Source: Nymphaea colorata (taxonomy: Eukaryota > Streptophyta > Magnoliopsida > Nymphaeales > Nymphaeaceae). Taken from it: a stretch of DNA of 53,315 nucleotides. Location: NCBI RefSeq assembly GCF_008831285.2, contig NW_022204813.1, forward strand, positions 1-53,315, written 5' to 3'. The translations under genes and the position numbers were made by a program. The notes under the pieces were generated by a model that saw only the letters and a list, made by a program, of their open reading frames with translations, was not told the DNA's origin and made no database searches. Shown here in pieces: positions 39,733 through 50,976 of this stretch. Within the stretch, counting starts at the first letter, position 1; each line of letters begins with the position of its first letter.

Positions 39733-39775
39733 TTTAACTAGTTATATCTATATTGAATAGGGTTTAGGGTTTAAC
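39733..39775 (+). repeat. Rearrangement junction with TTTAGGG-like telomere motif
   Basis: TTTAATTTG at 39730 is followed by TTTAACTAGTTATATCTATA, which belongs about 210 bp further along the unit, then by GAATAGGGTTTAGGGTTTAA, and then by a restart of the GGGTTTAACTTG monomer. The string AGGGTTTAGGGTTTA contains about two units of the plant-type telomere repeat. Neither parent monomer contains more than one GGGTTTA. Confidence 0.82.
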
Positions 39776-41303
39776 TTGTTTTTATATTTATATTAAATCA
39801 CCTAAAAAATTCAAATTACAAGTTTTTTTGAATACGAATGGGACTTAAGCCATTTGTTTGATCGCTTTTAGCTAATCAAAAGAGTTTAATTTGTTGTTAC
39901 ATATATATTCAATGATGTTAGAGATTGAAATCAAAAGCTCATATGAATACAAATGGGATTTAAGACATTCAATTGATCCCTTATAGTTAATTCAATGTGT
40001 TCAACTAGTTATATCTATATTGAATAGTTTAAGATATTGAAATAACAAGTTCATATTAATACGAATGAGATTCCAAGACATTTTGTTTCCTTATTGTCAA
40101 TCCAATGGTTTAACTTGTTATTTATATTTGAAGATTTAAGGGATTAAAATGACAAGTTCGTACGACATTTAATACATTCATTTGATATTTATAGTCAATC
40201 TAATGAATATAAAATGTTGTTACATTTATATTCAATGATTTAAGGGATTGAAACAACCAGTTTGTAGTAATTGAAATGAGGTTTAAAACATTCATTCGAT
40301 CCACTATTGTTAAGCCAATTTGTCAAACTTTTCGTTTCATTTATGTTGTTGATTGATTGAAGAGATTAAAATCACAATTTTGTATCATTTGATATTTATA
40401 GTTAATGTAATGAATATAAAATGTTGTCACATTTATATTCAATGATTTGAGTGATTGAAACAACTAGTTTGTACTAATTCAAATGAGGTTTAAAACATTC
40501 ATTCGATCAACTATTGTTAAGCGAATTTGTTAAACTTGTCGTTTCATTTATATTGTTGATTGATTGAAGATATTAAAATCACAATTTCGTATGAATATGA
40601 ATGAAATTTCAGGCATTCATTTGATCTCCTATAGTTCATTCAGTGTGTTTAACTTGCTTTTACATCGATATTGAATGAATTAAAGGTTTGAAATCACAAG
40701 TTCTATGAATTCGAATGGGATTTCAGCCATTAATTTGAACCATTATACAATCGTTATTAATTAATCATATTTGTTTAACCAGTTTTTATATAAATATTGA
40801 ATGATTTTAAGGATTGAAATCACAAGTTCATATGAACACAAATGGGATTTGAGTTTTTCATTTGATCCCTTATAGTTAATCAAATGAGTTTCAATTGCTC
40901 CTACAACTATATTGAATGATTTAGGGAATTGGAATCAAACGTTCATGTGAATACGAATGGGATTTAAGCCACTAATTTCATCACTTATAGTCAATCGAAC
41001 GAGTTAAATATGTTGTTACATTTATAGTTAATGATTTAAGGGAATGAAATCATTAGTTTGTACGAATACGAATGAGATTTATGTTCCTCATTTGGTCACT
41101 TGCAGTAAATCGAATGAGTTTAACATTTTGTTGCATTTATATTGACTGATTTAATAAATTGAAATCACAAGTCATTGATTTGATCCCATATATTTAATCC
41201 ATGAGTCAACATGTTGTTACATTTATATTAAATGATTACGAGATTGAGTTAACAAGTTTGTATGAACATGAATGAGAGTTACGCCATTCTTTGAATCCCT
41301 TAA

Positions 41304-41647
41304 CATTGGATTAACTTTAAAAGATCAAATAAGAGCTTAAATTTCACTCAAATTCATACATACTTGTGATTTCAATCCCCAACAACATTAAATATGATTA
41401 TAACAAGAAGTTGAAATCATTCAATTAACTATAAAGATCGAATTAATGACTTAAACCCCAATTGCATTTATATGAACGTGCGAATTCAGTCGCTTAAATA
41501 GTTGAAATCATTCAATTAACTATAAAGATCGAATTAATGACTTAAATCCCAATTGCATTTATGTGAACGTCTAAATTCAGTCGCTTAAATAATTCATTGT
41601 AGATGTAAAAACAAGTTAAACACATTAGATTAAATATAAGGGATAAA
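41304..41647 (-). repeat. Reversed block, HOR copy 12
   Basis: Complete two-monomer block. Confidence 0.88.
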
Positions 41648-42390
41648 TTTAATGTTGTTGGGGACTGAAATCACAAGTATGTATGAATTTGAGTGAAATT
41701 TAAGCTCTTATTTGATCTTTTAAAGTTAATCCAATGTGTTTAACTTGTTGTAAAATATGTATCAAGGGGATCAAAATTTAAGCTCTTATTTCAATCCCTT
41801 GTAGTTATTTCAATGAGTTAAACATGTTGTTACGTTTATAATGAATGACTTAAGGGATTGAAATAACAAGTTTGTTGGAATACGGATGAGATTTAAGCCA
41901 TTCCTTGGATCCCTTATACCTATGCCAATGAGTTCAACTTGTTGTTATGTCTATATTGATTGGTTTAGAAAATTGAAATCACAAGTTGATATGAATACGA
42001 ATAAGATTTAGGTCATTCACTTGATCTATTATAGTTAACCAATGAGTTGAACTTGTTGTTCAATTTGATTTAAGAGATTGGGATCATAAGGTCGTACAAA
42101 TATGAATGAGATTTAAGTAATTCATTTCGTCCATTATAGTTAACACAACAATGAGTTAAACATATTGTCATATCTATATTGATTGATTTAATAGATTTAA
42201 ATCACACGTTCACATGAAGACGAATGGGATTTAAAGCATTCATTCGATCCGATATTGTTTGTACCACGTGTTTAACTTGTCGTGATATCAAGATTGAATG
42301 ATTTACGGGATTAAAAGTACATGTTCATATGAATACGAATGGGACTTAAGTCATTCATTACATCCCTTATGTTTAATCCAACGCGTTTGA

Positions 42391-45321
42391 CATATTGTTT
42401 TATCTATATTGAGTAATTGAAGGGATTGAAATCACAAGTTCGTATGAATATGAATGACTTGATCCATCACTAGTTAACTCAATGTGTTTGACTTCTTGTT
42501 GTATCTATATTGAATGATTAAGGGAATGAAATCACAAGTTCGTATGCACACCTTTATACTTATTCAAATGAGATCAACTCCTTGTTATATCTTTGTTGAT
42601 GATTAAATGATTTGAAATCATGAATACAAATGGGTTTTGTCATTCATTTGATCCATTATAGTAAATGCAATGGGTTTAACTTGTTTTTATATTTATATTA
42701 AATCAACTAAATAATTCAAATCAGAAGTTCTTATGAATATGAATGGGACTTAAGCCATTCGTTTGATCGCTTATAGCTAATCGAAAGAGTTTAATTTGTT
42801 GTTACATATATATTCAATGATGTTAGAGATTGAAATCAAAAGCTCATATGAATACAAATGGGATTAGAGACATTCATTTGATCCCTTATAGTTAATTCAA
42901 TGTGTACAACTTGTTATATCTATATTGAATAGTTTAAGATATTGAAATAACAAGTTCATATTAATACGAATGAGATTCCAAGACATTTTGTTTCCTTATT
43001 GTCAATTCAATGGTTTAACTTGTTATCTATATTTGAATATTTATGGGATTAAAATGACAAGTTCGTACGACATTTAATACATTCATTTGACATTTATAGT
43101 CTATCTAATGAATATAAAATGTTGCTACATTTATATTCAATGATTTAAGGGATTGATACCACCAGTTTGTAGTAATTCAAATGAGGTTTAAAACATTCAT
43201 TCGATCCACTATTGTTAAGCCAATTTGTCAAACTTTTCGTTTCATTTATATTGTTGATTGATTGAAGAGATTAAAATCAAAATTTTGTATCATTTGATAT
43301 TTATAGTTAATGTAATGAATATAAAATGTTGTCACATTTATATTCAATGATTTAAGTGATTGAAACAACTAGTTTGTACTAATTCAAATGAGGTTTAAAA
43401 CATTCATTCGATCAGCTATTGTTAAGCGGATTTGTTAAACTTGTCGTTTCATTTATATTGTTGATTCATTGAAGAGATTAAAATCACAATTTCGTATGAA
43501 TATGAATGAAATTTCAGCCATTCATTTGATCTCCTATAGGTCATTCAGTGTGTTTAACTTGCTTTTACATCGATATTGAATGAATTAAAGGTTTGAAATC
43601 ACAAGTTCTATGAATTCGAATGGGATTTCATCCATTAATTTGAACCATTATACAATCGTTATTAATTAATCATATTTGTTTAACCAGTTTTTATATAAAT
43701 AGTGAATGATTTTAAGGATTGAAATCACAAGTTCATATGAACACAATTGGGATTTGAGTTTTTCCTTTGATCCCTTATAGTTAATCAAATGAGTTTCAAT
43801 TGCTCCTACAACTATATTGAATGATTTAAGGAATGGAAATCAAACGTTCATGTGAATACGAATGGGATTTAAGCCACGAATTTTATCAGTTATAGTTAAC
43901 CGGACGAGTTAAATATGTTGTTACATTTATATTTAATGATTTAAGGGAATGAAATCATTAGTTTGTACGAATACGAATGAGATTTAAGCTCCTCAATTGG
44001 TCACTTGCAGTTAATCGAATGAGTTTATCATTTTGTTGCATTTATATTGACTGATTTAATAAATTGAAATCACAAGTACGTATGAATGCCAATCTGATTT
44101 AAGTCATTGATTTGATCCCATATAGTTAATCCATGAGTCAACATGTTGTTACATTTTTATTAAATGATTACGGGATTGAGTTAACAAGTTTGTATGAACA
44201 TGAATTAGAGTTACGCCATTCTTTGAATCCCTTAACATTGGATTAACTTTAAAAGATCAAATAAGAGCTTAAATTTCACTCAAATTCATACATACTTGTG
44301 ATTTCAACCCCAACAACATTAAATATGATTATAACAAGAAGTTGAAATCATTCAATTAACTATAAAGATCGAATTAATGACTTAAACCTCAATTGCATTT
44401 ATATGGACGTGTGAATTCAGTCGCTTAAATAGTTGAAATCTTTTAATTAACTATAAAGATCGAATTAATGACTTAAATCCCAATTGCATTTATGTGAACG
44501 TGTGAATTCAGTCGCTTAAATAATTCATTGTAGATGTAAAAACAAGTTAAACACATTAGATTAAATATAAGGGATAAATTTAATGTTGTTGGGGACTGAA
44601 ATCACAAGTATGTATGAATTTGAGTGAAATTTAAGCTCTTATTTGATCTTTTAAAGTTAATCCAATGTGTTTAACTTGTTGTAAAATATGTATCAAGGGG
44701 ATCAAAATTTAAGCTCTTATTTCAATCCCTTGTAGTTAATTCAATGAGTTAAACATGTTGTTACGTTTATAATGAATGACTTAAGGGATTGAAATAACAA
44801 GCTTGTTTGAACACGGATGAGATTTAAGCCATTCCTTGGATCCCTTATACCTATGCCAATGAGTTCAACTTGTTGTTACGTCTATATAGATTGGTTTAGA
44901 AAATTGAAATCACAAGTTCATATGAATACGAATAAGATTTAGGTCATTCACTTGATCTATTATAGTTAACCAATGAGTTGAACTTGTTGTTCAATTTGAT
45001 TTAAGAGATTGTGATCATAAGGTCGTACAAATATGAATGAGATTTAAGTAATTCACTTCGTCCATTATAGTTAACACAACAATGAGTTGAACAGGTTGTC
45101 ATATCTATATTGATTGATTTAATAGATTTAAATCACACGTTCACATGAAAACGAATGGGATTTAAAGCATTCATTCGATCCGATATAATTTGTACCACGT
45201 GTTTAACTTGTCGTGATATCTAGATTGAATGATTTACGGGATTAAAAGTACATGTTCATATGAATACGAATGAGACTTAAGTCATTCATTACATCCCTTA
45301 TGTTTAATCCAACGCGTTTGA
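42391..45321 (+). repeat. HOR copy 13 (2931 bp)
   Basis: Modal-length unit. It shares with copy 14 the variants AAATAGTGAATG (near 43697) and CATCCATTAATTTG (near 43629). CTTGTCGTGATATC occurs in the unit tail at about 42278, just left of this copy, and again at 45208. These mark copies 12-14 as a local family. The inverted block lies at about 44236-44578. Confidence 0.92.
44236..44578 (-). repeat. Reversed block, HOR copy 13
   Basis: Complete two-monomer block. Confidence 0.88.
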
Positions 45322-47005
45322 CATATTGTTTTATCCATATTGAGTAATTGAAGGGATTGAAATCACAAGTTCATATGAATATGAATGACTTGATCCATCA
45401 CTAGTTAACTCAATGTGTTTGACTTCTTATTGTATCTATATTGAATGATTAAGGGATTGAAATCACAAGTTCGTATGCACACCTTTATACTTATTCAAAT
45501 GAGATCAACTCCTTGTTATATCTTTGTTGATGATTAAATGATTTGAAATCATGAATACAAATGGGTTTTGCCATTCATTTGATCCATTATAGTAAATGCA
45601 ATGGGTTTAACTTGTTTTTATATTTATATTAAATCACCTAAATAATTCAAATGACAAGTTTTTATGAATATGAATGAGACTTAAGCCATTTGTTTGATCG
45701 CTTATAGCCAATCGAAAGAGTTTAATTTGTTGTTACATATATATTCAATGATGTTAGAGATTGAAATCAAAAGCTCATATGAATACAAATGGGATTTAAG
45801 ACATTCATTTGATCTCTTAAAGCTAATTCAATGTGTTCAACTAGTTATATCTATATTGAATAGTTTAAGATATTGAAATAACAAGTTCACATTAATACGA
45901 ATGAGATTCCAAGACATTTTGTTTCCTTATTGTCAATCCAATGGTTTAACTTGTTATTTATATTTGAAGATTTAAGGGATTAAAATGACAAGTTCGTACG
46001 ACATTTAATACATTCATTTGATATTTATAGTCAATCTAATGAATATAAAATGTTGTTACATTTATATTCAATGATTTAAGGGATTGAAACAACTAGTTTG
46101 TAGTAATTCAAATGAGGTTTAAAACATTCATTCGATCCACTATTGTTAAGCCAATTTGTCAAACTTTTCGTTTCATTTATATTGTTGATTGATTGAAGAG
46201 ATTAAAATCACAATTTTGTATCATTTGATATTTATAGTTAATGTAATGAATATAAAATGTTGTCACATTTATATTCAATGATTTAAGTGATTGAAACAAC
46301 TAGTTTGTACTAATTCAAATGAGGTTTAAAACATTCATTCGATCAACAATTGTTAAGCGAATTTGTTAAACTTGTCGTTTCATTTATATTGTTGATTCGT
46401 TGAAGAGATTAAAATCACAATTTCGTATGAATGTGAATGAAATTTCAGCCATTCATTTGATCTCCTATAGTTCATTCAGTGTGTTTAACTTGCTTTTACA
46501 TCGATATTGAATGAATTAAACGTTTGAAATCACAAGTTCTATGAATTCGAATGGGATTTCATCCATTAATTTGAACCATTATACAATCGTTATTAATTAA
46601 TCATATTTGTTTAACCAGTTTTTATATAAATAGTGAATGATTTTAAGGATTGAAATCACAGGTTCATATGAACACAAATGGGATTTGAGTTTTTCATTTG
46701 ATCCCTTATAGTTAATCAAATGAGTTTCAATTGCTCCTACAACTATATTGAATGATTTAAGGAATGGAAATCAAACGTTCAAGTGAATACGAATGAGATT
46801 TAAGCCACTAATTTTATCAGTTATAGTTAATCGGACAAGTTAAATATGTTGTTACATTTATATTTAATGATTTAAGGGAATGAAATCATTAGTTTGTACG
46901 AATACGAATGAGATTTAAGCTCCTCATTTGGTCACTTGCAGTTAATCGAATGAGTTTAACATTTTGTTGCATTTATATTGACTGATTTAATAAATTGAAA
47001 TCACA

Positions 47006-47043
47006 AGTACGTATGAATGCCATATACCAAGTACGTATGATTT
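47006..47043 (+). repeat. Templated micro-duplication of CAAGTACGTATGA
   Basis: The normal sequence here is CACAAGTACGTATGAATGCC followed by AATCTGATTTAAG. In this copy, after GAATGCC comes ATATAC and a second CAAGTACGTATGA before TTTAAG. This looks like a short local template switch. Confidence 0.85.
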
Positions 47044-47178
47044 AAGTCATTGATTTGATCCCATATAGTTAATCCATGAGTCAACATGTTGTTACATTTA
47101 TATTAAATGATTACGGGATTGAGTTAACAAGTTTGTATTAACATGAATGAGAGTTACGCCATTCTTTGAATCCCTTAA

Positions 47179-47522
47179 CATTGGAATAACTTTAAAAGAT
47201 CAAATAAGAGCTTAAATTTCACTCAAATTCATACATACTTGTGATTTCTATCCCCAACAACATTAAATATGATTATAACAAGAAGTTGAAATCATTCAAT
47301 TAACTATAAAGATCGAATTAATGACTTAAACCCCAATTGCATTTATATGAACGTGTGAATTCAGTCGCTTAAATAGTTGAAATCATTCAATTAACTATAA
47401 AGATCGAATTAATGACTTAAATCCCAATTGCATTTATGTGAACGTGTGAATTCAGTCGCTTAAATAATTCATTGTAGATGTAAAAACAAGTTAAACACAT
47501 TAGATTAAATATAAGGGATAAA
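47179..47522 (-). repeat. Reversed block, HOR copy 14
   Basis: Complete two-monomer block. The left arm edge has TTGGAATAAC for TTGGATTAAC, a change shared with copy 16. Confidence 0.88.
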
Positions 47523-48962
47523 TTTAATGTTGTTGGGGACTGAAATCACAAGTATGTATGAATTTGAGTGAAATTTAAGCTCTTATTTGATCTTTTAAAG
47601 TTAATCCAATGTGTTTAACTTGTTGTAAAATATGTATCAAGGGGATCAAAATTTAAGCTCTTATTTCAATCCCTTGTAGTTAATTCAATGAGTTAAACAT
47701 GTTGTTACGTTTATATTGAATGACTTAAGGGATTGATATAACAAGTTTGTTTGAACACGGATGAGATTTAAGCCATTCCTTGGATCCCTTATACCTATGC
47801 CAATGAGTTCAACTTGTTGTTATGTCTATATTGATTGGTTTAGAAAATTGAAATCACAAGTTCATATGAATACGAATAAGATTTAGGTCATTCACTTGAT
47901 CTATTATAGTTAACCAATGAGTTGAGCTTGTTGTTCAATTTGATTTAAGAGATTGGGAACATAAGGTCGTACAAACATGAATGAGATTTAAGTAATTCAT
48001 TTCGTCCATTATAGTTAACACAACAATGAGTTGAACACGTTGTCATATCTATATTGATTGATTTAATAGATTTAAATCACACATTCACATGAAGACGAAT
48101 GAGATTTAAAGCATTCATTTGATCCGATATAGTTTGTACCACGTGTTTAACTTGTCGTTATATCTAGATTGAATGATTTACGGGATTAAAAGTACGTGTT
48201 CATATGAATACGAATGGGACTTAAGTCATTCATTACATCCCTTATGTTTAATCCAACGCATTTGACATATTGTTTTATCTATATTGAGTAAATGAAGGGA
48301 TTGAAATCACAAGTTCGTATGAATATGAATGACTTGATCCATCACTAGTTAACTCAATGTGTTTGACTTCTTGTTGTATCTATATTGAATGATTAAGGGA
48401 ATGAAATCACAAGTTCGTATGCACACCTTTATACTTATTCAAATGAGATCAACTCCTTGTTATATCTTTGTTGATGATTAAATGATTTGAAATCATGAAT
48501 ACAAATGGGTTTTGTCATTCATTTGATCCATTATAGTAAATGCAATGGGTTTAACTTGTTTTTATATTTATACTAAATCACCTAAATAATTCAAATCACA
48601 AGATTTTATGAATACGAATGGGGCTTAAGCCATTTGTTTGATCGTTTATAGCTAATCGAAAGAGTTTAATTGTTACATATATATTCAATGACGTTAGAGA
48701 TTGAAATCAAAAGCTCATATGAATACAAATGGGATTTAAGACATTCATTTCATCCCTTATAGTTAATTCAATGGGTTCAACTAGTTATATCTATATTGAA
48801 TAGTTTAAGATATTGAAATAACAAGTTTATATTAATACGAATGAGATTCCAAGACATTTTGTTTCCTTATTGTCAATCCAATGGTTTAACTTGTTATTTA
48901 TATTTGAAGATTTAAGGGATTAAAATTACAAGTTCGTACGACATTTAATACATTCATTTGAT

Positions 48963-49160
48963 ATTTATAGTTAATCTAATGAATATAAAATGTTGTCACA
49001 TTTATATTCAATGATTTAAGGGATTGAAACAACCAGTTTGTTGTAATTCAAATGAGGTTTAAAACATTCATTCGATCAACTATTGTTAAGCAAATTTGTT
49101 AAACTTGTCGTTTCATTTATATTGTTGATTGATTGAAGAGATTAAAATCACAATTTCGTA
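48963..49160 (+). repeat. Single fused copy of the 200-bp segment in HOR copy 15
   Basis: One segment only. It starts with first-half markers (AATCTAATG, AACCAGTTTGTTG) and ends with second-half markers (GATCAACTATTGTTAAGC), so the change of parent lies in the shared stretch near 49040-49070. Confidence 0.88.
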
Positions 49161-49888
49161 TGAATGTGAATGAAATTTCAGCCATTCATTTGATCTCCTA
49201 TAGTTCATTCAGTGTGCCTAACTTGCTTTTACATCGATATTGAATGAATTAAAGGTTTGAAATCACAAGTTCTATGGATTCCAGCCATTAATTTGAACCA
49301 TTATACAATCGTTATTAATTAATCTTATTTGTTTAACCAGTATTTATATAAATATTGAATGATTTTAAGGATTGAAATCACATGTTCATATGAACACAAA
49401 TGGGATTTGAGTTTTTCATTTGATCCCTTATAGTTAATCAAATGAGTTTCAAATGCTCCTACAACTATATTGAATGATTTAAGGAATGGAAATCAAACGT
49501 TCATGTGAATACGAATGGAATTTAAGCCACTAATTTCATCACTTATAGTTAATCGAACGAGTTAAATATGTTGTTACATTTATATTTAATGATTTAAGGG
49601 AATGAAATCATTAGTTTGTATGAATACGAATGAGATTTAAGCTCCTTATTTGGTCACTTGCAGTTAATCGAATGAGTTTAACATTTTGTTGCATTTATAT
49701 TGACTGATTTAATAAACTAAAATCACAAGTACGTATGAATGCCAATCTGATTTAAGTCATTGGTTTGATGCCATATAGTTAATCCATGAGTCAACATGTT
49801 GTTACATTTATATTAAATGATTACGGTATTGAGTTAACAAGTTTGTATGAACATGAATGAGAGTTACGCCATTCTTTGAATCCCTTAA

Positions 49889-50223
49889 CATTTGATTAAC
49901 TTTAAAAGATCAAATAAGAGTTTAATTTTCACTCTAATTCATACATACTTGTGATTTCAATCCCCAACAACATTAAATATGATTATAACAAGAAGTTGAT
50001 ATCATTCAATTAACTATAAAGATCGAATTAATGACTTAAACCCCAATTGCATTTATATGAACGTGTGAATTCTGTCGCTTAAATAGTTGAAATCATTCAA
50101 TTAACTATAAAAGATCGAATTAATGACTTAAATCCCAATTGCATTTATGTGAACGTGTGAATTCAGTCGCTTAAATAATTCATTGTAGATGTAAAAACAA
50201 GTTAAACACATTAGATTAAATAT
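49889..50223 (-). repeat. Reversed block, HOR copy 15
   Basis: Complete two-monomer block. The right arm reads GGGGTCTG, as in copy 0. Confidence 0.87.
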
Positions 50224-50976
50224 AAGGGATAAATTTAAAGTTGTTGGGGTCTGAAATCACAAGTATGTATGAATTTGAGTGAAATTTAAGCTCTTATTTG
50301 ATCTTTTAAAGTTAATCCAATGTGTTTAACTTGTTGTAAAATATGTATCAAGGGGATCAAAATTTAAGCTCTTATTTCAATCCCTTGTAGTTAATTCAAT
50401 GAGTTAAACATGTTGTTACGTTTATATTGAATGACTTAAGGGATTGAAATAACAAGTTTGTTTGAACACGAATGAGATTTAAGCCATTCCTTGGATCCCT
50501 TATACCTTTGCCAATGAGTTCAACTTGTTGTTACGTCTATATTGATTGGTTTAGAAAATTGAAATCACAAGTTCATGTGAATACGAATAAGATTTAGGTC
50601 ATTCACTTGATCTATTATAGTTAACCAATGAGTTGAACTTGTTGTTCAATTTGATTTAAGAGATTGAGATCATAAGGTCGTACAAATATGAATGAGATTT
50701 AAGTAATTCATTTCGTCCATTATAGTTAACACAACAATGAGTTGAACACGTTGTCATATCTATATTGATTGATTTAATAGATTTAAATCACACGTTCACA
50801 TGAAGACGAATGAGATTTAAAGCATTCATTTGATCCGATATAGTTTGTACCACGTGTTTAACTTGTCGTTATATCTGGATTGAATGATTTACGGGATTAA
50901 AAGTACATGTTCATATGAATACGAATGGGACTTAAGTCATTCATTACATCCGTTATGTTTAATCCAACGCGTTTGA

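Larger units (their letters stand above)
39325..42390 (+). repeat. HOR copy 12 (3066 bp; partial tandem duplication with telomere-like junction)
   Basis: An internal duplication of about 161 bp repeats the monomer beginning GGGTTTAACTTGTTTTTATA (starts 39606 and 39767), with a piece of a later monomer and a short TTTAGGG-type filler between. About 31 bp is missing near 41170, where CACAAGT joins CATTGATTTG. The inverted block lies at about 41304-41647. Confidence 0.9.
45322..48265 (+). repeat. HOR copy 14 (2944 bp; small templated duplication)
   Basis: Modal structure plus about 14 bp from a micro-duplication at about 47006-47043, where CAAGTACGTATGA occurs twice around CATATAC. Variants TCTTAAAGCTAATTC (near 45814), TTCACATTAATACG (near 45886) and GATCAACAATTG (near 46341) recur in copy 16 but not in copy 15. 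The inverted block lies at about 47179-47522. Confidence 0.92.
48266..50976 (+). repeat. HOR copy 15 (2711 bp; 200-bp dimer contracted to one)
   Basis: Shortest full unit. The 200-bp dimer is reduced to a single copy starting at about 48963. Its left part carries markers of the first dimer half (AATCTAATG, CAACCAGTTTGT) and its right part those of the second (GATCAACTATTGTTAAGC), so it is a fusion of the two halves. It also has the 12-bp loss TCTATGGATTCCAGCC near 49273, otherwise seen only in copies 9-11. The inverted block lies at about 49889-50223. Confidence 0.92.

Noticed and set aside
45694-45876. 60-codon open frame on the plus strand
   Set aside because: It is ordinary satellite sequence. 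The same interval in neighbouring HORs is interrupted by stops after one-base changes, and there is no recognisable domain or start context.
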